This document shows, piece by piece, positions 37,644-46,722 of a stretch of 64,000 bases of DNA. Origin of the DNA: Crocosphaera sp. (GTDB taxonomy: Bacteria; Cyanobacteriota; Cyanobacteriia; Cyanobacteriales; Microcystaceae); NCBI GenBank assembly GCA_030065205.1, contig JASJDN010000015.1, forward strand, positions 1 through 64,000, read 5' to 3'. Made by a program: the position numbers and the translations under genes. How positions within the stretch are numbered: the stretch's first letter is position 1; each line of letters begins with the position of its first letter. The notes under the pieces are model-generated. The model searched no databases, was not told the origin of the DNA, and saw only the letters and a program-made list of their open reading frames with translations.

Positions 37644-39473
37644 TTATAAGTTATCTTTAAGCTCAACTCGTTTTTTACTCAAGTTACGTAACCAAAATCC
37701 TCCTATAACAGCAATGGTTAATGACACAAACCCAGTGAGAGATTGTAGTAATAAAAAGCCACCAATAGCGAACATACTGCCAAACATAACCAAAATAGCT
37801 GCCACCACTTTTAAAATATCATTCTTTAAACTTTGTGCAGGTTGTAAACCCGTTTTATATTGTTGATGTTGCCAACCTATACCCCCAGGACGAACCCGAC
37901 TATAAAAATTCAAGAGGGTTTCTTCATCTTCGGGAGGTGTTAAATACATAACTGTTATCCACACCAACGCTGTCATAACAGAAATACCCAATAACCGCCA
38001 ACCAAAGTCAGGAAAAATATTATTAATTGCAGGATTGACAGTAGTAACTAATCCAATTAAAAACCCTGCCACCATTGCCGATAACTCAGCAGCAGCATTA
38101 ATTCGCCACCAAAACCAGCGTAAAATTAAGACAAGTCCGGGTCCGGTTCCAATGGCAATCACTAAACGAAATACCGTGCGAACATCCGTTGCATAAAATG
38201 CAGCCACTGACCCTAATACTGTCACTAAAACTGAAGCTAATCTAACGGCATTAGTTAACTCTTGATCAGAAGCGTTTGGACGCAAAAAACGACCATACAA
38301 ATCATTAGTTAAATAGGAAGCCCCCCAATTAATAGAAGTGGAAATGGTACTCATAAAAGCAGCAATTAAAGAAGCCACTACTAACCCTAAAACCACCGAA
38401 GGTAAATAGGTTAACATCAAGGTAGGATAAGCCAGTTCAGCATCTTCTAAATTAGGCAATAAAACCATCGCAGCTAATGCCGTCACAATCCAAGGCCAAG
38501 TTCTCACAATATAGTTGAGAATGTTAAAAAGCCAAGTGGCTTTTTCTGCTTCTTTTGTGGCTTCTTCTCCTTCTCCTTTAACTGCTAACAATCTTTGCAC
38601 AAATTCCCCACCTCCATCGCTACGACGAAAAGACCACCATTGTACGAAAAGATAGGCCGAAAACGTAGTCGCTGTAATTCCCGCAGCATCATTCCAAGTA
38701 AAACTTAAACCGCCATTATGACTAATCGGAATAAACGATAAAACATCAAAATTGGTTATTTCTTGAACATTGGGGATTAATTGGTGCATTCCGCCGGCAT
38801 CATTCACCGCAATAATAGCCACTAACGTCGCCCCGAATAGTCCCAAGAAAAATTGGAAAAAGTCCGTAACAACCACCCCCCAAAGTCCCGAAGCTGCGGT
38901 ATAAATAAGAACAAATACACTTAAAGCAATCACCGTCCACAGTTTTGCGGCCTCTCCAGGGTCAAACCCCAAACTTTGCCATAACTGTAAGGCATCCACC
39001 ACTTTAACCATGGCCAACATGGCGTAACCGATGCCGATACAATTGATAGGAACGGCAAATAAAAAGGCTTTGGTTGCCCGCAAAATGGCTGCTGTAGAAC
39101 CGCCGTAACGCAATTCTGTTAATTCAGCGTCCGTGACCATTTCTGACCGTCTCCATAGCCCTGCAAAGACGTAAATAAGAACAATGTGGGCAATGCCAAA
39201 ACTCCACCATTCCCAGTTTCCTGCAATACCTCTTGAGGCTACCAGTCCACAAATGTACAAGGGGGTATCGATAGAAAAAGTGGTGGCGGCCATACTGGTT
39301 CCTGCTAACCACCAAGGAAGGTTTCTTCCTCCAATGACTTTGTCAATCCAATCTTCGTCTTTTTTCTTTTTTGGATTGTCTGGAGATTTTGTTTCTCTAT
39401 GGGACAACAATAATCCTATAGCCATCGTCGCAAAGAGATATATTAAGACAATAATCCAATCTATAAGCTGCAT
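37644..39473 (-). CDS. sodium:solute symporter family transporter
   Basis: The 609-aa protein has about 13 to 14 helices of the SSS (LeuT-fold) type. Visible features are YLFATMAIGLLLSHRE in the first helix, IGGRNLPWWLAGTSMAATTF with the sodium-site region, and SLIAAFMSTISTSINWGASY LTNDLY, the characteristic helix-8 signature. A charged loop follows the first helix. The substrate cannot be assigned; this subgroup includes uncharacterised sugar or organic-acid transporters. The gene is alone on the minus strand, divergent from the 590-aa GT39-like gene. Confidence 0.85.
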   Translation of the reverse strand: MQLIDWIIVLIYLFATMAIGLLLSHRETKSPDNPKKKKDEDWIDKVIGGRNLPWWLAGTSMAATTFSIDTPLYICGLVASRGIAGNWEWWSFGIAHIVLIYVFAGLWRRSEMVTDAELTELRYGGSTAAILRATKAFLFAVPINCIGIGYAMLAMVKVVDALQLWQSLGFDPGEAAKLWTVIALSVFVLIYTAASGLWGVVVTDFFQFFLGLFGATLVAIIAVNDAGGMHQLIPNVQEITNFDVLSFIPISHNGGLSFTWNDAAGITATTFSAYLFVQWWSFRRSDGGGEFVQRLLAVKGEGEEATKEAEKATWLFNILNYIVRTWPWIVTALAAMVLLPNLEDAELAYPTLMLTYLPSVVLGLVVASLIAAFMSTISTSINWGASYLTNDLYGRFLRPNASDQELTNAVRLASVLVTVLGSVAAFYATDVRTVFRLVIAIGTGPGLVLILRWFWWRINAAAELSAMVAGFLIGLVTTVNPAINNIFPDFGWRLLGISVMTALVWITVMYLTPPEDEETLLNFYSRVRPGGIGWQHQQYKTGLQPAQSLKNDILKVVAAILVMFGSMFAIGGFLLLQSLTGFVSLTIAVIGGFWLRNLSKKRVELKDNL

Positions 39474-39522
39474 AGTGTCAATATAGGTTATTTTATTTAA
39501 AGTTTGGTTGTGAGGATTTTCT

Positions 39523-41295
39523 GTGTTAAAACTTGAGTCGTCTAAACAGTGGGTAAATCAGTTATCCCAAGTCAATGATTGGGTATTATTAGGGTTATGG
39601 ATGATTGTAGGTGGGTTTCTCCGCTTTACAAATTTGGCCGCTAAACCCCCTTGGACTGATGAATTTGCCACAATGGTGTTTAGTTTAGGAAATGATTTTC
39701 GCTCAGTTCCTTTGAATCAGGTTATTTCATTGGATACCCTTTTGCAACCACTTCGTGTTAATGGGGACGCAGGAATTAGTGAGGTTGTTTCTTTATTACT
39801 GCAAGAAGATAATCATCCTCCTTTGTATTTTGTTTTAGTTCATTTATGGGTGAAATTATTTCAAAATGTAGGGGAATATGTGGATGTGGGAGTGATGCGA
39901 TCACTTCCTGCTTTTTTAGGAATTTTATCCATTCCTGGGGTTTATTTTTTAGGAAAAATTGCGTTTCGTTCTCGATTAGTGGGACAAATTAGTGCTAGTT
40001 TGATGGCGGTTTCTTCTTTCGGTATTTTCTTAGCACAAGAAGCCCGTCATTATACCTTAAGTATTTTATTTGTGATTGCTTCTTTACTCTGTTTAATCCT
40101 TACTCTCAGACATCTTTATCAACAATCGATTATTCCCTTATGGTTAGTATTTAGCTGGATTTTAGTGAATAGTTTAGGGTTATCGGTTCATTATTTCTTT
40201 GTTTTAACACTCATTTCAGAAGCAATAACTTTAGTTATTCTTATTTATGCTAAATATAGAAACAATTTATCACAGTTAAGTCAACGAAATATCATCCGTC
40301 TTTTAGCAGCTATTCTAGGAACGTCTACTACAGGTCTAGTCTGGATGTTGTTAGCTATTTCTTACGGTTACGGTAATAATATGATTACTTGGATTCATCC
40401 CTTAAGTCATATTTTATATGCTATCAGTCCCCCATTGCAGTTATTAGCGGTTTGGGTTCCAATGATTTCTTTGTTACCCGTTGAATCTTCTTCTATTCCT
40501 ATTGTTATTCTTTCTGGTTTAATTTTATTGCTATTTTTTATCTGGTTAATTCCTTATAGTATTAGAGGAATAAAAAAAGGATTAAAGTTGAATCAATTTC
40601 GTCTTTCCCTGTTGATTTTGATGACCTTTATTGTTGGTGTAATTTCTTTATTTTTGATCATTACTTATGGAGTTGGAGTTGACTTAACCCGTGCTGCTCG
40701 TTATAGTTTTACTTATTTTCCTGCGGTGATAGTATTAGTGGGAGCAAGTTTAGGTATTTTATGGCATGAAATTAAACGAGAAAATGAACAATTACAAGCA
40801 AAAGAAACAATTAATCCCTTAATATTACTGAGTAAATTGTATGATAAATTGAACTGTAATGGTAAATTAGCCTTTTATGCTGTGTGGTTGATGGGGTTTT
40901 TAGGTGCTGTAACTGTTCTTATTAATTTAGGATATCAAAAATATTATCGTCCCGAACAATTAATAACAGTTATCCAAGAAAATTCATCCCAACCTGTCCT
41001 TATTGCTACCACTCATAAAAGTTTAGTTCAAGTAGGGGAAATGATGGGAATAGGATTAGAATTAAACAGAAATAATGAACTAGAAAATACTGACTTTTTA
41101 TTTATTCATCAAATAATAGATAATGATCCACAATCAACTACAAAGCTACAAGAAATAGTTAATAATATGTCTAAACCTTTAGAAGTTTGGACAGTTAACT
41201 TTAATGCAGAAATTGACTTAAATAATTGTACTGTTGATACAAAAAAATATCCTTATATTGATGGTTATGGATATAAAAGATATATTTGTAACTAA
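39523..41295 (+). CDS. GT39-like (GT-C fold) membrane glycosyltransferase
   Basis: The 590-aa protein starts at a GTG and has about eleven helices. The first lumenal loop contains AAKPPWTDEFATMVFSLGN, giving the acidic pair expected for GT39/ArnT-like catalysis, and DNHPPLYFVLVHLWVKLF, a family hallmark. A second signature is AQEARHYTLSILF. It probably moves a sugar from a polyprenyl carrier to an acceptor outside the cytoplasmic membrane. The C-terminal about 120 residues are soluble. Likely part of the surface-glycan gene set in this half of the window. Confidence 0.75.
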   Translation: MLKLESSKQWVNQLSQVNDWVLLGLWMIVGGFLRFTNLAAKPPWTDEFATMVFSLGNDFRSVPLNQVISLDTLLQPLRVNGDAGISEVVSLLLQEDNHPPLYFVLVHLWVKLFQNVGEYVDVGVMRSLPAFLGILSIPGVYFLGKIAFRSRLVGQISASLMAVSSFGIFLAQEARHYTLSILFVIASLLCLILTLRHLYQQSIIPLWLVFSWILVNSLGLSVHYFFVLTLISEAITLVILIYAKYRNNLSQLSQRNIIRLLAAILGTSTTGLVWMLLAISYGYGNNMITWIHPLSHILYAISPPLQLLAVWVPMISLLPVESSSIPIVILSGLILLLFFIWLIPYSIRGIKKGLKLNQFRLSLLILMTFIVGVISLFLIITYGVGVDLTRAARYSFTYFPAVIVLVGASLGILWHEIKRENEQLQAKETINPLILLSKLYDKLNCNGKLAFYAVWLMGFLGAVTVLINLGYQKYYRPEQLITVIQENSSQPVLIATTHKSLVQVGEMMGIGLELNRNNELENTDFLFIHQIIDNDPQSTTKLQEIVNNMSKPLEVWTVNFNAEIDLNNCTVDTKKYPYIDGYGYKRYICN

Positions 41296-41307
41296 AAAAT
41301 ATCTTCA

Positions 41308-41703
41308 CTATGGGTAAACTTCCCATAGTTTTGTAATAGGATAAGCATCAAAAGCAGAATCTTTACTAATAACTGTCAAATTTTCTACTAAACTTTAGGC
41401 AATAATTAATCTATCAAAAGAATCTTTATGATATATAGGCAAAGTACAAATCAAGTTTAAATGCTCTAAAGAAATAGGCAAAATTTCGATATCATTTAGT
41501 TTAATTTGTTCACTAATAAAATTGGCATATAGTTTCGGTAAAGTTAATTTACCAATATTAACTTTAATCGCTATTTCCCAAAGACTAGCAATACTTAAAA
41601 ATAAATCAACATCAGATTCAAGTAAATTAAAAAGTTGTTCAGATATTTCGTCACTATCGTTAACAAACCATAGAAAAGTATGAGTATCTAATAAATATTT
41701 CAA
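41308..41703 (-). pseudogene. PIN-domain (VapC-like) toxin with premature stop
   Basis: On the minus strand: MKYLLDTHTFLWFVNDSD (first Asp), SIASLWEIAIKVNIGKL (Glu) and IYHKDSFDRLIIA (Asp), then TAA at 41395-41397 followed in frame by SLVENLTVISKDSAFDAYP and a TAG at 41308-41310. Relatives read RLIIAQS, so a CAA to TAA change has cut the protein before its last acidic residue and final strand. It is likely inactive. The start overlaps the end of the antitoxin remnant. Confidence 0.82.
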
Positions 41704-41894
41704 TACATATATTCTGTAAATTCGGGTAATGGTTCATCAAAATCACTACTCATTGTTATTAAACCTTTGGCAGTGCCACGATGACGGCGTTTGGGAGTTG
41801 GTTGATTAATTCTAGTTAGTTTATAAATTGGTTGAGCATTTTTGGTAATAATTATCTCTGTCAATAAAAAAACCCTATTGCTAGGGTTATACAA
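41700..41894 (-). pseudogene. antitoxin remnant lacking its N-terminus
   Basis: The minus strand encodes EIIITKNAQPIYKLTRINQ and GLITMSSDFDEPLPEFTEYM, the C-terminal two thirds of a Phd-like antitoxin that normally partners a PIN toxin. The N-terminal DNA-binding part (about 20 residues) is absent; the upstream bases are instead the terminator hairpin and palindrome belonging to dxs. The only starts are TTG within that hairpin. With the truncated toxin, the whole module looks decayed. Confidence 0.65.
41866..41890 (-). terminator. rho-independent terminator of dxs
   Basis: On the minus strand AACCCTA-GCAA-TAGGGTT forms a perfect 7-bp stem followed by T-rich sequence. It lies about 48 bp beyond the dxs stop. 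Confidence 0.75.
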
Positions 41895-41896
41895 TC

Positions 41897-41920
41897 AGGG
41901 GAAATTTATAAATTTCCCCT
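41897..41920. repeat. perfect 24-bp palindrome
   Basis: The bases are self-complementary over the full 24 bp: AGGGGAAATTTA followed by its exact reverse complement. It lies between the dxs stop and its terminator and belongs to the class of short interspersed palindromes. Confidence 0.8.
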
Positions 41921-41937
41921 ACAAATATTATCTAACT

Positions 41938-43848
41938 TTAACTCACCACAGAAGGTTGTGGTACCTTAAAAAACAGTTGTCTGATTTGTTCAGCAATTTG
42001 AGGACTGGTTAACCCTAAATCAGCCTTAGATTCATCGGGTTTAGCATGATCTACTAATTTATCAGGAACCCCAAACCGTTTAACAGGAACAACCACATCA
42101 TGGTCCAGTAATGCTTCAGCCACAGCCGAACCAAAACCACCCATTAAACAGCCTTCCTCTAAAGTAACCACCTTGCCAATACGCTGCGCCAATGGCACAA
42201 TTAACTCCGTATCCAAAGGTTTGACAAATCGGGCATTAATGACCGTTGCTTCAATGCCATGTTCCTTAAGAAGTTCGGCCACTTGTAAAGATTGATGGAC
42301 CATCGTTCCGTAAGCAACGAGAAGTACATCATCTCCATTGCGAAGAATTTCTCCTTTACCCACGGGAATCGGTTCCCAACCTTCTTCCATCAACGGAACA
42401 CCCACACCACTACCGCGAGGATAACGCATAGCAATGGGTCCATCAGTATAGTTGATACCGGTTACCACCATCCGTTGTAATTCTGCCTCATCTTTCGGGG
42501 CCATGATGGTTAAATTGGGAATACAACGCAGATAGGCGATGTCGTATAATCCTTGGTGAGTCGGTCCGTCAGCCCCCACAATACCCGCTCGATCTAAACA
42601 TAAGAAAACAGGTAGATTTTGGATACAAACGTCGTGTAACACCTGATCATAAGCCCGTTGTAAGAAAGTGGAGTAAATCGCTACTACGGGACGCATTCCC
42701 TCACAAGCTAACCCCGCCGATAAAGTCACCGCGTGTTGCTCAGCAATACCCACATCGATGTACTGTTTAGGCAGTTTCGCATGAAGTTTATCTAACCCCG
42801 TTCCCGTGGCCATCGCTGCCGTAATACCGACAATTTTCGGATTATTTTGCGCTAGGGTTGTCAGGGTATGAGCGAAAACCTTGGAATAACTGGGCGGTTT
42901 AGGTTTATTAGAAGGAATGGCTTTACCAGTCGCCAAATTAAAGGGACTTTGGGCATGATAACCCACCTGATCTTTTTCGGCTAATTCATAGCCTTTTCCT
43001 TTAACTGTAGCGACGTGAACAAACACAGGGCCAGGGGTTTTATGGGCCTGTTTAAAGGTAGAAATGAGTTCTTCTAAATTATGACCATCAATGGGGCCAA
43101 AATACTTAAACCCTAACTCCTCGATCACCGCCCCAACTTTAGGCATGGCTAACCGTTTCATCCCTTCTTTAACCCGTTCCATTTCCGGAGTCAAAGAGTC
43201 CCCTAAGAAGGGTAAATGTTTAAATTGTTCTTCGAGGTTATCCGAGAGAAACTGGACCGGATCGCTGAGACGAACTTTATTAAGGTAGCGAGAAATCGCC
43301 CCCACATTAGGGGAAATGGACATTTCGTTGTCGTTTAAGACCACCATTAAGTTAGTGTGGGGTAAATGTCCGGCATGGTTAATCGCTTCTAAAGCCATAC
43401 CACCGGTTAGGGCCCCATCCCCAATGATAGAGACAACTTTGTAATCTTCTCCCTTAGCGTCTCTGGCTAATGCCATTCCTAAGCCAGCAGAAATGCTTGT
43501 AGAAGCGTGTCCGGCTCCAAAATGGTCAAATTGGCTTTCGCAGCGTTTTAGGTAGCCAGCAATACCGTCTTTTTGCCGTAAGGTATGAAAACGATGATAA
43601 CGACCAGTCAACATTTTATGGGGATAGGCTTGATGGCCTACATCCCAGATCACTTTATCTCGATCAAGATCAAGGGTTTGATAAAGGGCAACGGTTAGTT
43701 CTACCACCCCTAACCCTGGACCGAGGTGACCTCCACTGGCAGCAATGGTCTGTAAATGCTTTTCTCGAATCTGACGGGCAATATCTTCTAATTGTCGAAT
43801 TGATAAACCGTGTAGCTGGTTTGGATGAGTAATATCACTTAAATTCAT
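41938..43848 (-). CDS. dxs: 1-deoxy-D-xylulose-5-phosphate synthase
   Basis: The 636-aa enzyme condenses pyruvate and glyceraldehyde 3-phosphate, the entry step of the MEP isoprenoid pathway that feeds carotenoids, phytol and plastoquinone. The thiamine-diphosphate motif is [15 protein letters not shown]...LNDNE; the N-terminal [17 protein letters not shown] and the transketolase pyrimidine-domain parts [15 protein letters not shown] and [15 protein letters not shown] are intact. Length is normal. It is monocistronic with its own terminator; upstream lies a repeat-rich 700-bp gap. Confidence 0.96.
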   Translation of the reverse strand: MNLSDITHPNQLHGLSIRQLEDIARQIREKHLQTIAASGGHLGPGLGVVELTVALYQTLDLDRDKVIWDVGHQAYPHKMLTGRYHRFHTLRQKDGIAGYLKRCESQFDHFGAGHASTSISAGLGMALARDAKGEDYKVVSIIGDGALTGGMALEAINHAGHLPHTNLMVVLNDNEMSISPNVGAISRYLNKVRLSDPVQFLSDNLEEQFKHLPFLGDSLTPEMERVKEGMKRLAMPKVGAVIEELGFKYFGPIDGHNLEELISTFKQAHKTPGPVFVHVATVKGKGYELAEKDQVGYHAQSPFNLATGKAIPSNKPKPPSYSKVFAHTLTTLAQNNPKIVGITAAMATGTGLDKLHAKLPKQYIDVGIAEQHAVTLSAGLACEGMRPVVAIYSTFLQRAYDQVLHDVCIQNLPVFLCLDRAGIVGADGPTHQGLYDIAYLRCIPNLTIMAPKDEAELQRMVVTGINYTDGPIAMRYPRGSGVGVPLMEEGWEPIPVGKGEILRNGDDVLLVAYGTMVHQSLQVAELLKEHGIEATVINARFVKPLDTELIVPLAQRIGKVVTLEEGCLMGGFGSAVAEALLDHDVVVPVKRFGVPDKLVDHAKPDESKADLGLTSPQIAEQIRQLFFKVPQPSVVS

Positions 43849-43959
43849 AATGGTTGGCTTTTTACCATCTTGATTTGATCGTTATATCATATTTTGACAT
43901 CCTTCTTACCCGAAGAGTAGGGTAGAGCAGTTTTCAATTACTAAAAATTTTCCCTCCTC

Positions 43960-44053
43960 GCGCGTTCCCTTGCGCCCTTCGGGTTCGCGAGGTGCTGCGT
44001 GGGGGAAACCCCCAAGACCGCACTGGACTCACCGTAAGGCGGCGCGGGGTCGC
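43960..44053. repeat. GC-rich interspersed mini-element, long copy
   Basis: Begins GCGCGTTCCCTTGCGCC and ends GGCGCGGGGTCGC like the short copy at 5457-5493, with an inserted centre of about 60 bp that contains GGGGGAAACCCCC, itself a hairpin. Base composition contrasts sharply with the surroundings. Confidence 0.7.
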
Positions 44054-44162
44054 TCGTCTGCCTCCTGCCTCGCCCGAAGAGCTATTTTATTTTTGTATAT
44101 TTACTATGGTTTTTTTCATCTTATTATCCCGAACTCAGGTTTAGTTAAGTCCTTTTGTCTAA

Positions 44163-44284
44163 TAGCAGTTTTCAATTGGATGTATCAACATTTCGGTTGA
44201 GTGAGTGTGGGAAGTTTGGGAGGGGTGGGGAGTGTGGGGGGGATTTTCATTGATATCGTTAATCTATTGATATGAAAACTGCTA
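44163..44284. repeat. MITE-like element with 12-bp perfect inverted ends
   Basis: TAGCAGTTTTCA at 44163-44174 is matched by TGAAAACTGCTA at 44273-44284. The interior contains a G-rich run (GAGTGTGGGAAGTTTGGGAG) like that in 12726-12832. No coding frame. Confidence 0.65.
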
Positions 44285-44574
44285 TAAACAAGTGGACAAT
44301 ATCCATAACCTTTGATAAACCGAATCATAAGTTTTCATTTTACTTTGACTCTAGCCACCCCTTGCTTTTTGTTATCGACTTTTTTATAATTTTCTGGTTA
44401 ACTAAATTATGAGAATTGAGTGAATTAGGTTTGATTTAATTCCAATGGAGTTTTAAAACAATGACTTTTTAGGAACTTTTTAAAGGTTATCATCGTTAAC
44501 TAAAAAAAGTTAATTCTCTGAAAAATATTTAAAAATGCCGTTAAAAGTGATTGAAAAATTTGGGAGGAAATCAA

Positions 44575-46722
44575 ATGGCTAATTATGGTGTTGTTTTTGA
44601 TAATAATGGTCGACGTATTGATGGAACGGGTTACAGTATTGCCGTTCTGGACACAGGAATCGATTTAGATCATCCCTATTTTGGTCCTGATCTTGATAGG
44701 GATGGAGTCGCAGACAAGATTGTTTACCACTATGATTTTGCTGCTACTCCTTTAGAAAATTTTAGTGATCCCAGCAGTAATGATGATAATAATGCTAGCG
44801 ATCCTAACAACCACGGCAGCCATGTGGCCAGTATTGCCGCTTCGAGCAATTCAACTTATCCAGGTATAGCCCCTGGTGCTAATATTATTGCCTTAAAAGT
44901 TTTTGATAACAATAATAAAGCTAATTTTTATGATATAGAACAGGCTTTACAGTGGGTAGTTAATAATTCTGATAGGTATAATATCGCTAGTGTTAATATG
45001 TCCATCAGTAATGGGCGTAACTATGAAATTCCCTGGTTTTTGGGTGGGAACATCGAGGACGAGTTAGAAACATTAGCCGACAAGAATGTCATTGTGGTTT
45101 CTGCTGCGGGTAATAAAAAAGAATATGGGGTTGCCTATCCAGCAGCAAGTATTAATTCTTTAGCCATCTCAGCCGTCAACAATCAACGTGAAATTGTTAA
45201 ATCATTTCAATATCATTCTAACTTAACGGATGCGTTTGCTCGGGGTCTGAATATTAAAGCAGCTAATAGGAATGGTGGTACGACTACTCTATCTGGAACC
45301 AGTATGTCCGCACCTCAAGTGGCAGGGGCAGTGGCGATCGCACAACAATTGGCTGTACAAGAGTTGGGACGGAAATTAACCTTAGATGAAATTCGAGAGT
45401 TACTCAAACAAGGAGACGATGTTGTTAATAACCCTGAATACGCCGGGAAAGTATTAAACATCGAAAAATTAGGAAATGCCATCCTAGATATGGTTCCCTC
45501 TAGAGAAACTTCTCAGGTATCATCCAATGGATTTGATAATCCCCCTGAAAATAATCCCGTTAACAACGATCTGATCATTGCCCAAATTGGTCAAATTACT
45601 AATTTAAACCATCAAAATCAAACTATTAATTTTGATCATAACTTTATTAATCCGGTTATCTTTGCTCAACCTTTATCCTACAATGGTGCTGATCCTTCAA
45701 CCATAAGAATTACTGATATTCAAAGCAATAACTTTTCGGTTGAACTTCAAGAAACTAAATTAATTAATAGGAATACTCACAGTGGCTTCCATACAACAGA
45801 AAGTTTTAGTTTCTTAGTCCTTGAACAAGGGGTTTGGGAACTGGCAGACGGCACGATTATCGAGGTTGGGACAATCACCACTGATGCCATTACTACATCC
45901 AACTGGGAAACCATTAACTTTAATTATGACTTTTCTGATACGCCGGTCGTCTTAACTCAAGTTCAAACAGATGAGGATGCTACCTTTGTCCGAACTCGTC
46001 AAAATAATATAACTAACAGTGGATTTAAGGTTGCTTTAGAAAAAGAAGAAGCTTATAAGTCTAGTGGACATGGGACAGAAACTATTGCTTGGTTAGCTAT
46101 TTCTCCCGGCCAAGGAAGTTGGGACGGTAATGATTTTATCGCAGGGAATACTGGGGATCGAGTCACCCATAACTGGCATACCATTAACTTTGGAAATAAC
46201 TTCAGTAATGCACCCAAATTCTTAGGAAATATTACCACTTTTGATGGTTCAGATCCTTCAGGATTAAGGTATCAAAATCTAACCAAGGGTAGCGTTAACA
46301 TTAAGATTGAAGAAGATACCAGTAATGATAGTGAAACCAATCATACCACTGAAAATATCAATTTTTTAGCCATTGAAGGTGAGGGAACGTTATCGGGTTC
46401 AGGGGTTACTTCTTTAACAGGATTGAGTCATTCTCAATTAGCAGGAATTAATTCCGATGTTTTTGCTTTGGGTAATGAAACTGAATCTTTTTACGATAAC
46501 TATGGACAACAAGATTACTTAGAAATTTCTGATTTTGATGTCTCTCAAGATATCATTCAATTACATGGAGAAATAGATGATTATTATCTGGGTACTTCCC
46601 CTTTTGGAACCGATGCTCAAGGCATCTTTTTAGAAAATAGTGGTATGCAAGATGAATTAATTGGTGTTGTGAAAAATACTAGCAACTTAGATTTAAACAG
46701 TAATTATTTTGTTTTTGTTTAA
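44575..46722 (+). CDS. subtilisin-family protease with lectin-like repeats and RTX-type tail
   Basis: Start at ATG 44575 after GGGAGGAAA. The 715-aa protein has no signal peptide or clear propeptide. The S8 catalytic residues are Asp in IAVLDTGIDLDHP, His in NNHGSHVASIAA, Asn in VSAAGN and Ser in LSGTSMSAPQVAGA (domain about 1-305). Three repeats follow (about 335-420, 432-520, 530-620) with the pattern TINF-x-F, P-V, N, F-x-V and TE-x-x-x-x-LA, resembling H-type lectin domains. The C-terminus (SDVFALGNETESFYDNYGQQ ... DLNSNYFVFV) matches the terminal domain of cyanobacterial RTX-type secreted proteins, so export by type I secretion is likely. Its stop overlaps the next start. Confidence 0.85.
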   Translation: MANYGVVFDNNGRRIDGTGYSIAVLDTGIDLDHPYFGPDLDRDGVADKIVYHYDFAATPLENFSDPSSNDDNNASDPNNHGSHVASIAASSNSTYPGIAPGANIIALKVFDNNNKANFYDIEQALQWVVNNSDRYNIASVNMSISNGRNYEIPWFLGGNIEDELETLADKNVIVVSAAGNKKEYGVAYPAASINSLAISAVNNQREIVKSFQYHSNLTDAFARGLNIKAANRNGGTTTLSGTSMSAPQVAGAVAIAQQLAVQELGRKLTLDEIRELLKQGDDVVNNPEYAGKVLNIEKLGNAILDMVPSRETSQVSSNGFDNPPENNPVNNDLIIAQIGQITNLNHQNQTINFDHNFINPVIFAQPLSYNGADPSTIRITDIQSNNFSVELQETKLINRNTHSGFHTTESFSFLVLEQGVWELADGTIIEVGTITTDAITTSNWETINFNYDFSDTPVVLTQVQTDEDATFVRTRQNNITNSGFKVALEKEEAYKSSGHGTETIAWLAISPGQGSWDGNDFIAGNTGDRVTHNWHTINFGNNFSNAPKFLGNITTFDGSDPSGLRYQNLTKGSVNIKIEEDTSNDSETNHTTENINFLAIEGEGTLSGSGVTSLTGLSHSQLAGINSDVFALGNETESFYDNYGQQDYLEISDFDVSQDIIQLHGEIDDYYLGTSPFGTDAQGIFLENSGMQDELIGVVKNTSNLDLNSNYFVFV

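Larger units (their letters stand above)
43849..44574. other. repeat-rich intergenic region
   Basis: No credible gene. It holds the dxs promoter side, a GC-rich interspersed element (43960-44053), a MITE-like inverted-repeat element (44163-44284) and a third isolated copy of AGCAGTTTTCAATT at 43926. The 76-aa frame across 43970-44200 only reads through the repeats. The final about 250 bp are AT-rich and should carry the subtilase promoter. Confidence 0.6.

Noticed and set aside
43970-44200. 76-aa plus-strand frame
   Set aside because: It consists of the GC-rich interspersed element and flanking intergenic bases, has no ribosome site and no protein-like composition.
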